Assembly (NCBI RefSeq): GCF_902506265.1
Contig: NZ_LR733556.1
Coordinates: 391,871 to 455,870 of the forward strand
DNA length: 64,000 nt
Reading direction: 5' to 3'
Origin: Flavobacterium sp. 9AF
Lineage (GTDB): Bacteria > Bacteroidota > Bacteroidia > Flavobacteriales > Flavobacteriaceae
Shown: positions 14,657-23,632 of the stretch, in pieces
How the letters are laid out: every line of letters begins with the position of its first letter
Position numbering within the stretch: position 1 is the stretch's first letter
Program-made: the position numbers and the translations under genes
Notes under the pieces: generated by a model
The model's input: only the letters and a program-made list of their open reading frames with translations
The model's database searches: none
What the model was told of the DNA's origin: nothing

Positions 14657-16351
14657 TTAATTTCTAATTAATTTTTTGTATTTAATACGTGTAGGTGTTA
14701 CTTCTTTACCTAAACGTTTTTTCTTATTTTCTTCATATTCAGAAAAACTTCCTTCAAAGAAATATACTTGTGAATCTCCTTCAAAGGCTAAAATATGGGT
14801 ACAAACTCTATCTAGGAACCATCTATCGTGAGAAATAATTACAGCGCAACCTGCAAAATTCTCTAATCCTTCTTCTAGTGCTCGTAGTGTATTAATATCT
14901 AAATCATTTGTAGGCTCATCTAGAAGTAAAACATTTCCTTCTTCTTTTAATGTCATAGCTAAATGCAAACGGTTTCTTTCTCCTCCGGATAACGTAGCAA
15001 CTTTTTTATTTTGATCGCTACCACCAAAATTAAAACGAGATAAATACGCCCGAGAATTTACTTGTTTTCCTCCCATCATCATCAGTTCTTGACCGTCACA
15101 AAAGTTTTCATAAATTGATTTTTCTGGATTAATATCGCTATGTGATTGATCTACATACGCAATTTTAACTGTATCTCCTATTTTAAAACTTCCATTATCT
15201 GGATTTTCTTCTCCCATAATCATTTTAAAAATAGTAGACTTTCCAGCACCATTGGGTCCAATAATACCAACAATTCCTGCTTGAGGTAAAGTAAAATTCA
15301 AATTATCATATAACAATTTATCTCCAAATGCTTTAGCTACTCCTTGAGCTTCAATTACATTAGTTCCTAATCTTGGTCCATTAGGAATATAAATTTCTAA
15401 TTTCTCTTCCAATACTTTTTGATCTTCATTTAATAAACGATCATAGTTTTGTAAACGTGCTTTTTGTTTTGTTTGACGTCCTTTTGCTCCTTGACGAACC
15501 CAATCTAACTCTCGTTCTAATGTTTTTCTACGTTTTGAAGCTACTTTTTCTTCTTGCTCCATACGTTTCGATTTTTGATCTAACCAAGAAGAATAATTTC
15601 CTTTCCAAGGAATTCCTTCTCCTCTATCTAATTCTAAAATCCAACCAGCCACATTATCTAAGAAGTAACGATCGTGTGTTACCGCAATAACAGTTCCTGC
15701 ATATTGTTGCAAATGTTGCTCTAACCACAATACAGATTCAGCATCCAAGTGGTTGGTAGGCTCATCCAATAATAAAACATCCGGTTGTTGTAATAATAAA
15801 CGACAAAGCGCTACACGTCTTTTTTCTCCACCTGACAAATGTTTTATAGGTGTATCAGCTTCGGGAGTACGAAGTGCATCCATGGCTACTTCAAGCTTAT
15901 TGTCGATTTCCCATGCACCAGCGGCATCAATCTTATCTTGTAGTTCTGCCTGACGGTCCATCAATTTTTGCATCTTATCTGCATCTTCATACACTTCAGG
16001 TAAACCAAAACTATCATTAATTTTATTAAATTCGTCTAATAACCCATAAATTTCAGCCGCACCTTCTCTAACTATTTCGATAACGGTTTTAGTTTCATCT
16101 AATTGAGGCTCTTGTTCTAAATATCCTACTGTATAACCAGGAGCAAAAACCAAATCTCCTTGAAAGTTTTTATCTAATCCTGCAATAATTTTCAATAAAG
16201 AAGATTTACCTGATCCATTAAGACCAAGGATACCTATTTTAGCTCCATAGAAAAAACTTAAGTATATGTCTTTTAGAACTTGTTTGTTTGTACTAGAGTA
16301 AATCTTATTTACTCGTGACATTGAAAATATGACTTTCTTATCGTCTGACAT
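14657..16351 (-). CDS. ettA: Energy-dependent translational throttle protein EttA
   Basis: 564-residue ABC-F ATPase with two nucleotide-binding domains. Walker A motifs are GLNGSGKSS and GPNGAGKST, signatures LSGGEKRRVAL and LSGGERNRLHLA, Walker B sites LLLDEPTNHLD and LLLDEPTNDLD. There is no membrane domain. ABC-F proteins bind the ribosomal E site; EttA gates entry into elongation according to ATP/ADP. Length (E. coli EttA 555) and the MSRVNKIY start fit EttA rather than Uup or antibiotic-protection ABC-Fs. It stands as a single minus-strand gene with its own terminator. Confidence 0.92.
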   Translation of the reverse strand: MSDDKKVIFSMSRVNKIYSSTNKQVLKDIYLSFFYGAKIGILGLNGSGKSSLLKIIAGLDKNFQGDLVFAPGYTVGYLEQEPQLDETKTVIEIVREGAAEIYGLLDEFNKINDSFGLPEVYEDADKMQKLMDRQAELQDKIDAAGAWEIDNKLEVAMDALRTPEADTPIKHLSGGEKRRVALCRLLLQQPDVLLLDEPTNHLDAESVLWLEQHLQQYAGTVIAVTHDRYFLDNVAGWILELDRGEGIPWKGNYSSWLDQKSKRMEQEEKVASKRRKTLERELDWVRQGAKGRQTKQKARLQNYDRLLNEDQKVLEEKLEIYIPNGPRLGTNVIEAQGVAKAFGDKLLYDNLNFTLPQAGIVGIIGPNGAGKSTIFKMIMGEENPDNGSFKIGDTVKIAYVDQSHSDINPEKSIYENFCDGQELMMMGGKQVNSRAYLSRFNFGGSDQNKKVATLSGGERNRLHLAMTLKEEGNVLLLDEPTNDLDINTLRALEEGLENFAGCAVIISHDRWFLDRVCTHILAFEGDSQVYFFEGSFSEYEENKKKRLGKEVTPTRIKYKKLIRN

Positions 16352-16393
16352 AAAAATGTTTATTATTTATCTTGATTGTTTATTTATCTTATT

Positions 16394-16576
16394 TTACACT
16401 CTCCCTTTTAGTGCATTAAAAACCCATGCAATAGCAAAAAAACCAACGCCTACAGCAGAAAATCCCCAACCGGCTACATCTGCATATCTATAAATTCCTA
16501 ATCCTATTAAAAGTAATCCCATCAGTATCATGATAAATGTAGCCCATGCTAATACTGTATTTTTATTCATTCCCAT
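16394..16576 (-). CDS. Small two-helix membrane protein
   Basis: 60-residue protein with two hydrophobic segments (about residues 8-26 and 35-53) and a short basic end (KGRV). It opens with MGMNKNTVLAWATFIMI. I believe it belongs to a short conserved flavobacterial membrane-protein family (CAL67264-like). Its function is unknown. It lies between ettA and holA on the same strand. Confidence 0.78.
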   Translation of the reverse strand: MGMNKNTVLAWATFIMILMGLLLIGLGIYRYADVAGWGFSAVGVGFFAIAWVFNALKGRV

Positions 16577-16639
16577 TTATTTTATTTTAGATTTGAGTTA
16601 AAAAATAGCCTACAAAGATATTAATTATTTAAATTAAAT

Positions 16640-17644
16640 TTAAGTAAAAATCTTGATTAGCATTTCTTTCAATAAATCGTGTTGAGAAATTGAATTCGCT
16701 CCTACGCCTTTACTTTTAACGTCAATATCTCGCAAGGAGGATACTATTGCACTCACTTTTTTCATTGGATAATTGCGAACAGCTACATCATAATCAGACA
16801 CAAAATAAGGATTGATTTTTAACACTTTAGCTACGTTTGCTTTGGATTTATCTTTTAGACCATGATATTGCAATAATTGTGAGAAAAAACCAAAAACTAA
16901 ACCAGTAGTAACCACTATAGGATTATCTTTTGGGTTTTGTGAGAAAAAAGTAATTATCTTGTATGCTTTTATTTGATCTTTTTCGCCAATGGCTTTTCTA
17001 AGTTCAAAATTATTATAATCTTTACTAATCCCAATATTATCTTCGATATCTTTTGCTGTAATGGTATGTCCTTGTGGAAGAATGATTTTTAATTTATCTA
17101 ATTCATTATTAATTTTTGATAAATCTGTACCTAAAAACTCTACTAACATGGCAGCAGCTTTAGGTTCAATAGCATATTTTTGACCCGATAAAACTCTTTT
17201 AATCCAATCTCCTACTTGATTTTCATATAATTTTTTGCTTTCAAAAACCACACCTGTTTTCGCTAACAACTTAGTTACTTTTTTTCTTTTATCTAAAGTT
17301 TTGTATTTATAAGCAAAAACTAAAACTGTTGTAGGTTGCGGATTTTCTGCATACGCTTCTAATTTATCAATTGTTCTTGATAATTCTTGAGCTTCTTTTA
17401 CCACTACAACTTGTCTGTCTGCCATCATGGGATAGCGTTTAGCATTAGACACAATATCTTCTATAGAAGTATCTCTACCATATAAAACAACCTGATTAAA
17501 CCCTTTTTCATCTTCCGTTAATACATTATCTTCAATATATTCTGTTAATTTATCTATATAATAAGGTTCTTCTCCCATAAAGAAATAAATAGGTTTAAAA
17601 ATTCCCGATTTGATTTCTTTTATAATTTGTACAACTTCGTCCAT
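16640..17644 (-). CDS. holA: DNA polymerase III subunit delta
   Basis: 334-residue clamp-loader delta subunit: it opens the beta sliding clamp. N-terminal features are KPIYFFMGEEPYYIDKL, the degenerate P-loop region, then helical domains, with LSKINNELDKL and NFELRKAIGEKD blocks typical of HolA. Length is normal. It is divergent from the HsdR-N-like gene at 17702, an arrangement common in Bacteroidota. Confidence 0.88.
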   Translation of the reverse strand: MDEVVQIIKEIKSGIFKPIYFFMGEEPYYIDKLTEYIEDNVLTEDEKGFNQVVLYGRDTSIEDIVSNAKRYPMMADRQVVVVKEAQELSRTIDKLEAYAENPQPTTVLVFAYKYKTLDKRKKVTKLLAKTGVVFESKKLYENQVGDWIKRVLSGQKYAIEPKAAAMLVEFLGTDLSKINNELDKLKIILPQGHTITAKDIEDNIGISKDYNNFELRKAIGEKDQIKAYKIITFFSQNPKDNPIVVTTGLVFGFFSQLLQYHGLKDKSKANVAKVLKINPYFVSDYDVAVRNYPMKKVSAIVSSLRDIDVKSKGVGANSISQHDLLKEMLIKIFT

Positions 17645-17701
17645 AGTATTGTCTAAAACAACTCGTGTTGGCTATTTATTTTATTTAGCTAATTTTGTGA
17701 A

Positions 17702-18148
17702 ATGATTCAATTGCATTTTCCAACATATTCCTTTCGGTTCAAAAATAGTGAAAATAAAACCTTTATTTTCGATGAAATCAGAAAAAAATTTGTGGTACTC
17801 ACACCAGAAGAATGGGTACGTCAAAATACATTACAGTATTTAATTCAGGAAAAAAAATATTCAAAATCCTATGTAAATGTTGAAAAATTAGTAAAAGTAA
17901 ACGGTATAAACAAACGATATGATATTGTTGTTTTTAATCCAAATGGCACCATTTTTTTATTGATTGAATGCAAAGCACCTGAGATTGTGATTTCCCAACA
18001 AACTTTTGATCAAATCGCTAGATATAATTTGGTTTTAAAAGCAAGTTATTTGATGGTTACTAATGGACTAAATCATTATTTTTGTCAAATGGATTTTGAA
18101 AATGAGAAGTATGTATTTTTAAAAGATTTACCATATTATAATACCTGA
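17702..18148 (+). CDS. HsdR N-terminal-domain nuclease-fold protein
   Basis: 148-residue stand-alone protein resembling only the N-terminal domain of type I restriction subunit HsdR. A PD-(D/E)xK-like core is visible: RYDIVVFNP (Asp, about residue 80) and LLIECKAP (E-x-K, about 95). There is no helicase part, no HsdM/HsdS neighbour and no methylase, so it is not a working restriction system. Families like this are conserved beside holA in Bacteroidota and may act in DNA maintenance. A TAATTTTG -7 box lies at about 17690-17697, leaving a very short leader. Confidence 0.78.
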   Translation: MIQLHFPTYSFRFKNSENKTFIFDEIRKKFVVLTPEEWVRQNTLQYLIQEKKYSKSYVNVEKLVKVNGINKRYDIVVFNPNGTIFLLIECKAPEIVISQQTFDQIARYNLVLKASYLMVTNGLNHYFCQMDFENEKYVFLKDLPYYNT

Positions 18149-18153
18149 ATACT

Positions 18154-18576
18154 TTGGAAGAAATAGATAATATATTTGGTCGAGAAAGTAAAAAGACTCA
18201 ATCTGAGAAACAACCTTATTTATATATTCATTTTGATAATCATGCCTACGCATTTACTATTGAAGCTAATATTGAAGGCTTAGAGATTCTTAAAAACGAA
18301 ATAGCCAATACGATAGTTTCTTGTCCAAAAGATATATATGAAGAAAATTCAATTTTTACCTTAGAAAAAACAAAAGCAATAACCAGTAGCAAACTTTTCT
18401 TAGAAAGCATTGAAATAGTAGAGAAAAATCCTCCCCAAAAAGTAAATGAAGAAAATAAAAAATCAAGTATTGAATTGGAAGTAATTGGTTGTTTACTTGT
18501 TGTAGCCTTGATTGGAATAGTTTTTATAGTAGGGTTTATCACATCAATAAAATATTTAATTTTTCAATTTTTATAA
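18154..18576 (+). CDS. Hypothetical protein with C-terminal membrane anchor
   Basis: About 140 residues, starting at TTG 18154 just after the preceding stop; no ATG is close. A soluble N-terminal part (PYLYIHFDNHAYAFTIEAN) is followed by a single C-terminal membrane helix (VIGCLLVVALIGIVFIVGFI, about 112-131). It is tightly spaced between the nuclease-fold gene and the glycosyltransferase, so the three probably form one operon. No recognised family. Confidence 0.6.
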   Translation: MEEIDNIFGRESKKTQSEKQPYLYIHFDNHAYAFTIEANIEGLEILKNEIANTIVSCPKDIYEENSIFTLEKTKAITSSKLFLESIEIVEKNPPQKVNEENKKSSIELEVIGCLLVVALIGIVFIVGFITSIKYLIFQFL

Positions 18577-19572
18577 ATGAAAAAAATAGCCGTAGTTATA
18601 TTAAATTGGAACGGGGTCGATTTACTGAGACAATTTTTACCAAGCGTACTTCAATATTCTGAAGAAGCCACAATCTATGTTGTGGACAATGCTTCAAATG
18701 ATGATTCCATTTCGGTTTTAAAATCTGAATTTCCAGAGGTTCAGATAATTGAAAACGAAGGCAATTATGGCTTTGCTAAAGGTTATAATGAAGGATTGCA
18801 AAATATAAAAGAAGAATATTTAGCTTTAGTAAACAGTGATATTGAGGTAACAGCAAACTGGCTGAAACCAATTATCCATATATTTGAAAAAGAATCTGAA
18901 ATAGCCATTATTCAACCTAAAATTTTAGATTTTAAAAACAAATCTTATTTTGAATATGCTGGTGCTGCTGGAGGTTTTATTGACAAATATGGTTACCCGT
19001 TTTGTAGAGGCCGTATTTTTGATAGTGTAGAAAAAGATGATGGGCAATATGATTCGGATAGAAAGATTTTTTGGGCGTCTGGAGCGTGTTTTTTTATTAG
19101 AAATAAAGTATATCAAGAATTAAAAGGTTTTGATGAAGATTTTTTTGCACATCAAGAAGAAATTGACTTATGTTGGAGGGCTTTCAATCTTGGACACGTT
19201 ATTAAATATTCGCATCAATCAGTAGTTTATCATATAGGGGGAGCAACCTTATCTGTTGGTAATCCTAAAAAAACATATCTAAATTTTAGGAATTCATTGT
19301 ATATGTTAACTAAAAATTTACCAAAAGACAAACTATTTAAAATTCTATTTTTAAGAATGGTACTAGATGGTATAGCTGGTATTCAATTTTTAATAAAAGG
19401 AAAATGGAAACATTTTCACTCTATATTAAAAGCTCATTATCAATTCTATATAAACTTCAAACATCATTATAGGAAAAGAAATTTAAATAATAAGGATAAT
19501 TACTATGCAATAAGTTCTATTATCATTCGTTTTTTTATTAAAAAGCAACATTTTTATAAGAACTTATTTTAA
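18577..19572 (+). CDS. Family 2 glycosyltransferase
   Basis: 331-residue GT-A-fold enzyme. It starts with VVILNWNGVDLLRQFLPSV; VDNASNDDS supplies the nucleotide-sugar site, VNSDIEV the metal-binding DxD-like site (about residue 88), and GFDEDFFAHQEEIDLCWRA the catalytic ED region. The layout matches rhamnosyl-type transferases of cell-surface polysaccharides. The ATG follows directly after the previous stop, implying translational coupling. The acceptor is unknown. Confidence 0.88.
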   Translation: MKKIAVVILNWNGVDLLRQFLPSVLQYSEEATIYVVDNASNDDSISVLKSEFPEVQIIENEGNYGFAKGYNEGLQNIKEEYLALVNSDIEVTANWLKPIIHIFEKESEIAIIQPKILDFKNKSYFEYAGAAGGFIDKYGYPFCRGRIFDSVEKDDGQYDSDRKIFWASGACFFIRNKVYQELKGFDEDFFAHQEEIDLCWRAFNLGHVIKYSHQSVVYHIGGATLSVGNPKKTYLNFRNSLYMLTKNLPKDKLFKILFLRMVLDGIAGIQFLIKGKWKHFHSILKAHYQFYINFKHHYRKRNLNNKDNYYAISSIIIRFFIKKQHFYKNLF

Positions 19573-19642
19573 CAATAGTTTAGCTATATTAATTTTAATA
19601 ATACACAAAATTGTCATTAATTTTGTACCAAATAATTGAATT

Positions 19643-20485
19643 ATGAAAAAAATAACAGTAATTGCAACAGCATTAATCCTCACACTTTCTTCGTGTGTTT
19701 CAAAAAAGAAATTTACAGAATTAGAAAACAAAAATAAAGAAATTCAAGATTTACTAAATACAGCTACCGTTAAATTAAATAACTGTTTAACTGAAAAATC
19801 AGCTATTACGGATCAATTAGATTATTTAAAAAAGAATAATGCCGATTTAATTAACAGTTCGAAAGAGTTAACTGTTTTAACTACAAAAGGAGCTGAGAAT
19901 CTAGAAAAATCTTTAGAAAGCTTAAAAGAAAAAGATTTAAAAATATCGAGATTACAAGACGCCTTATCTAAAAAAGACAGTGTTACCCTTGCATTAGTTA
20001 CTAGTTTGAAAAAAGAAGTCGGTTTAAATGATCCAGATATCAATGTAAATGTAGAAAAAGGAGTGGTTTTCATTTCTATTGCAGATAATTTATTATTTAA
20101 ATCAGGAAGTTATGAAGTAAGTCCTGGAGCAAAAACTGTTTTAGCAAAAGTAGCAAAAGTAATTAATAGTAAACCAGATTTTGAATGTATGGTTGAAGGT
20201 CATACGGATAACGTGCCAATTAAAAATACAGTATTATTAGACAATTGGGATCTATCAGTTAAAAGAGCAACATCTATTGTGAGAGTTTTACAAAACGATT
20301 TAGGTGTAGACCCAAAACAACTTATACCTGCAGGAAGAAGTTACTTTATTCCATTAGTTGCAAATGATACTCCTGAGAATCGTTCTAAAAATAGAAGAAC
20401 AAAGATTATTATTTTGCCTAAAATCGATCAGTTTTATGATATGATTGAAAAAGAAATGAAAAATCTTAGTGGAGACAAAAAATAA
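19643..20485 (+). CDS. OmpA-family peptidoglycan-binding lipoprotein
   Basis: 280 residues: lipoprotein signal with lipobox LSSC (Cys about 18), a coiled coil (about 25-120), then a C-terminal OmpA/MotB domain with VEGHTDNVPIKN and NRRTKIIILP, the residues that hold diaminopimelate of peptidoglycan. It would tether the outer membrane to the cell wall. A TAATTTTG -7 box lies near 19618. A strong terminator follows. Confidence 0.88.
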   Translation: MKKITVIATALILTLSSCVSKKKFTELENKNKEIQDLLNTATVKLNNCLTEKSAITDQLDYLKKNNADLINSSKELTVLTTKGAENLEKSLESLKEKDLKISRLQDALSKKDSVTLALVTSLKKEVGLNDPDINVNVEKGVVFISIADNLLFKSGSYEVSPGAKTVLAKVAKVINSKPDFECMVEGHTDNVPIKNTVLLDNWDLSVKRATSIVRVLQNDLGVDPKQLIPAGRSYFIPLVANDTPENRSKNRRTKIIILPKIDQFYDMIEKEMKNLSGDKK

Positions 20486-20506
20486 TTATTAATAAAATTA
20501 AATATG

Positions 20507-20540
20507 AAAAGTATGGTATTTTTTGCCATACTTTTTTTTT
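20507..20540 (+). terminator. Terminator of the OmpA gene
   Basis: AAAAGTATGG and CCATACTTTT form a 10-bp stem followed by a long T run. Confidence 0.85.
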
Positions 20541-20647
20541 GGCATTAAATTTGCAAATAGTTTTTTAAGAAAAAATGGTTTTTTTATTAAAAAATCGTTA
20601 TCTTTATTATTAATTAATTAGTTTTGCAATCCCCAATTTTGAAATTT

Positions 20648-21223
20648 ATGAAAAAAATTATTTTGTTATTAGCTTTTCTTGTAAGCTTTTCATCTTTTTC
20701 ACAAGATGATTTAGACGTAGACGGAATCAAAATTAAAAAAAGTATAAAAGTTAGAGATTCTGGTGGTAAAACCAAATTAGTTCTAAACGGTTATGGAATT
20801 CGAGATAAAATGTGGATTAATTTATATGTACAAGCATTATATCTTACTGAAAAAACAGATGACCCTAAGAAAATTCTGGATTCTGATGAAACTATTGCAA
20901 CGAGATTATATGTTACTTCTTCTTTAGTAACTAGAGAAAAATTAATCAAAGCTATCGAAGAAGGTATTGAAAAATCATATCAAAGTGAAATTGAGCCCTT
21001 AAGAGATCGAATGCATAAATTTATGTCTTTCTTCGAAAACGTTACAGAAAAGGGATATCTAGAATTTGTGTATTCTAAAGAAGATGTTAAAACGTATGTT
21101 TTCATAAATGACAAACTAACTGGTGAGATTGAAGGTTTAGACTTTAGAAAAGCTCTTTTCGGTATTTGGCTAGAAGAACGATGCGTAGATAGAACGCTTA
21201 AGAAAAGATTATTAGGTAAATAA
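20648..21223 (+). CDS. Chalcone-isomerase-like secreted protein
   Basis: 191 residues from ATG 20648, where a signal peptide (KKIILLLAFLVSFSSFSQ) begins; an earlier TTG adds 8 unlikely residues. The mature part has VLNGYGIRDKMWINLYVQALYL and a C-terminal FRKALFGIWL, as in the bacterial chalcone-isomerase-like family (CHI fold without plant chemistry, probably fatty-acid-type ligand binding). The exact role is unknown. Convergent with the next gene over a shared terminator. Confidence 0.78.
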   Translation: MKKIILLLAFLVSFSSFSQDDLDVDGIKIKKSIKVRDSGGKTKLVLNGYGIRDKMWINLYVQALYLTEKTDDPKKILDSDETIATRLYVTSSLVTREKLIKAIEEGIEKSYQSEIEPLRDRMHKFMSFFENVTEKGYLEFVYSKEDVKTYVFINDKLTGEIEGLDFRKALFGIWLEERCVDRTLKKRLLGK

Positions 21224-21227
21224 ATAT

Positions 21228-21261
21228 AAAAAATGCCTCTTTATTAAAAGAGGCATTTTTT
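21228..21261. terminator. Bidirectional terminator
   Basis: AAAATGCCTCTT and AAGAGGCATTTT form a hairpin with A/T runs on both sides, between convergent genes. It touches the stop codon of the minus-strand gene. Confidence 0.85.
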
Positions 21262-22282
21262 ATAGCCCATAATTTGATGGTAATAAATCACCTATTTTTC
21301 TTTTAGTGATATCTCCAGAAAAAAAGATGTCATTATAATTTGAAAATAAACCAAATTTATCTACAAAAAATGCCTCTCTAAAAAAACTTATTTTTGATTG
21401 CTCTTTATTATTATATAAAATATTAAACTCCGCTACTAATCCTTTTTTATTTAAACCTTTTTCTTGTTTAACAACATTTACTTTATAAAAAGGATTGTTA
21501 ACATCTTCAGAAATTACAAAATGCTCATCTGGATTAGTCATAAGACTTCCTTTAAATAATATGAAATCATCTTTTCCCCATTTTTTTGCCACCAAATTCC
21601 TAAAAAAATGTAAAGATGAACCAAAATATGACGCATCTCTTCTTTTTATAAATTTCTTATCATTTTCAATAGCTGTAAAAAAAGAAGTCCCAGCATACAA
21701 TGAACTCAACATATCTGATGTATTTAAACTAATCTTATAAAATTTACATTGAAAGTCTACCAATTGATAGGTAATTTTATAACTTAAATAATTATTTCTA
21801 ATTAATAAAGGTTTGTCTGAATAAGCCTTTAAAACAAAGTTTTTACTATCATAATCAAAATAAATTTCATCTTCATTTTCAATTTCACAGTCAGACCCAG
21901 CTTTATTGGTACCTAAAAATTGTTCTTTAAAAAATTGAAGCATTCGCTTTCTTGAAAAAGGGCATTGTTGTACAATAACTTCTTTTAAAGATTTTATTTC
22001 CTCTGTCAAAACAATATTAATACTTTTTTGCGTTCCTTCTGTGGCTATGTATTGAGTAATAAATCCAAAATAACTAATTACAACGACAGAATTAATTGTA
22101 CTGGATAATGTAAGTAAAAAATAACCTTTATCATCATTTGTTGTACCAATAGTTGTTCCATCAATATAGATAGATGCACCTAATAAAGGTATCTGATTAG
22201 TATCTTTTACAAAACCCTCAATTGTTATTTGTGAATAAATACTTTTCGTGAAAAGTAGGAAAAACAAAAGAATTAATCTCAT
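21260..22282 (-). CDS. Secreted protein with carboxypeptidase-like regulatory domain
   Basis: 340 residues: a signal peptide (to about 17), then a CarboxypepD-regulatory-like beta-sandwich (about 19-105: TIEGFVKDTNQIPLLGASIY, a GT-TN-D-KGYFLLT turn, NIVLTEE). The domain is the same as at the N-terminus of TonB-dependent transporters, but no plug or barrel follows, so this is not a receptor. The remaining region (about 120-340) is unclassified. Its stop-to-start gap from tsaC is 2 bp, so it is probably in that operon. Confidence 0.72.
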   Translation of the reverse strand: MRLILLFFLLFTKSIYSQITIEGFVKDTNQIPLLGASIYIDGTTIGTTNDDKGYFLLTLSSTINSVVVISYFGFITQYIATEGTQKSINIVLTEEIKSLKEVIVQQCPFSRKRMLQFFKEQFLGTNKAGSDCEIENEDEIYFDYDSKNFVLKAYSDKPLLIRNNYLSYKITYQLVDFQCKFYKISLNTSDMLSSLYAGTSFFTAIENDKKFIKRRDASYFGSSLHFFRNLVAKKWGKDDFILFKGSLMTNPDEHFVISEDVNNPFYKVNVVKQEKGLNKKGLVAEFNILYNNKEQSKISFFREAFFVDKFGLFSNYNDIFFSGDITKRKIGDLLPSNYGL

Positions 22283-22284
22283 TA

Positions 22285-22905
22285 TTATAAAATATCTAAG
22301 CTTCCTTTGCCTTCACGAATTACTTCAGGTTCATATCCTGATAAATCGATAATAGTTGACGCTACATTATCTCCATAACCTCCGTCAATAACTACATCAA
22401 CTTTATTTTGCCATTTCTCAAAAATTAATTCTGGATCAGTAGAATATTCTAAAACTTCGTCTTCATCATGTATTGATGTTGAAACTATTGGATTACCTAA
22501 TACTCTTACTATTTCTAAAGCAATATTATTTTTAGGCACACGTATACCTACAGTTTTCTTCTTTCTAAATTCTTTTGGCAACTCATTATTACCTGATAAA
22601 ATAAATGTATAAGGTCCTGGCAAGGCTCTTTTTAAAATCTTAAACGTACTTGTATCTATCTGTTTTATATAGTCAGAAATGTTGCTTAGATCACAACATA
22701 CAAAAGAAAAATTAGCTTTTTCAAGTTTAATACCTTTTATTTTAGCAATTCTTTCCAATGCCCTAGAATTTGTTATATCGCATCCTAAACCATAAACTGT
22801 ATCCGTGGGATATATTACTAATCCACCATCTCGTAATACATCTACCACTTTTTTAATAGCAGCTTCACTAGGCTTATCTTCGTAAATCTTAATAAATTGA
22901 GCCAT
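22285..22905 (-). CDS. tsaC: Threonylcarbamoyl-AMP synthase (TsaC/Sua5/YciO family)
   Basis: 206 residues with the YrdC fold. GGLVIYPTDTVYGLGCD (about 29-45) binds ATP and threonine; KRALPGPYTFIL, VGIRVPKNN and NPIVSTSIH follow. It makes the threonylcarbamoyl-AMP used for t6A at position 37 of ANN-reading tRNAs. The short form without the Sua5 C-terminal domain could also be the YciO subgroup. Confidence 0.87.
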   Translation of the reverse strand: MAQFIKIYEDKPSEAAIKKVVDVLRDGGLVIYPTDTVYGLGCDITNSRALERIAKIKGIKLEKANFSFVCCDLSNISDYIKQIDTSTFKILKRALPGPYTFILSGNNELPKEFRKKKTVGIRVPKNNIALEIVRVLGNPIVSTSIHDEDEVLEYSTDPELIFEKWQNKVDVVIDGGYGDNVASTIIDLSGYEPEVIREGKGSLDIL

Positions 22906-23095
22906 AATATTATAAAATAGTAAGTAAAGATAGAAGAAAAAAACTATTTCAATTCTAATTACAACACAAATACATATTAATCATTTTTTTAATCATTTTT
23001 TTAAAAAGTTTATATAAAAAAAATTAAAAAATTAAATATTTATTGTATATTTAATTTAAACTTTTAAATATCCTACTAATATTAACCAAATCATT

Positions 23096-23497
23096 ATGTC
23101 TATGGTAAAAAAATACTTTCTCATTTTATTATTTTTTAATTCTTTAAATCAACTTCATAGCCAACATATTAACTTATCTGAAGAAGAAGTTATAGCTACA
23201 TTATGCCATACATGGAGTTTAAGTTTTGCTTCAATACAAGGAAAACCAATACAAATTAACATTGATTTAAAAGTCCAATTCAATCCTGATAATTCATATT
23301 TTCTTTTGAGTAATCCGCAAAAAATAGGAAAATGGAGATATAATCAGAAAGGGAAATTTATTGAATTAACTACTAATGACAGAACGGCTCGGATAACAAC
23401 ATTAAATAAAAAAGAAATGGTATTTATTGAAATGCAAGTTGATGAACACCAAAGAGTAACTCCTCAAAAATCCCAATTTCATTTTATAAGAGAATAA
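23096..23497 (+). CDS. Small secreted lipocalin-like protein
   Basis: 133 residues: a signal peptide (VKKYFLILLFFNSLNQLHSQ) then about 110 residues with alternating beta strands, including HTWSLSFASI, KVQFNPDNSYFLL and GKWRYNQKGKFIEL. The W-x-x-GKW-type pattern resembles small lipocalin-like proteins of Bacteroidota. The start may be ATG 23096 or 23102. No ligand or partner can be named. Confidence 0.65.
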   Translation: MSMVKKYFLILLFFNSLNQLHSQHINLSEEEVIATLCHTWSLSFASIQGKPIQINIDLKVQFNPDNSYFLLSNPQKIGKWRYNQKGKFIELTTNDRTARITTLNKKEMVFIEMQVDEHQRVTPQKSQFHFIRE

Positions 23498-23589
23498 ACA
23501 AATTAGAAAAAATTTTGAAACTAAATATTTTAACTATACAATAGCACAACTTCCTCATATTTGTTTTCGTGATAAAGAATAGAATTAAG

Positions 23590-23597
23590 TATATTTG
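23590..23597 (+). promoter_or_regulatory. -7 box of the GH92 operon
   Basis: TATATTTG matches TAnnTTTG, 36 bp before the first GH92 start codon. Confidence 0.5.
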
Positions 23598-23632
23598 AAC
23601 AATACAAATAAACAAATTAATTCTTTTCTTTA

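Noticed and set aside
17702..18148. Possible restriction-modification system
   Set aside because: Only the HsdR N-terminal domain is present; no helicase part, specificity or methylase genes nearby.
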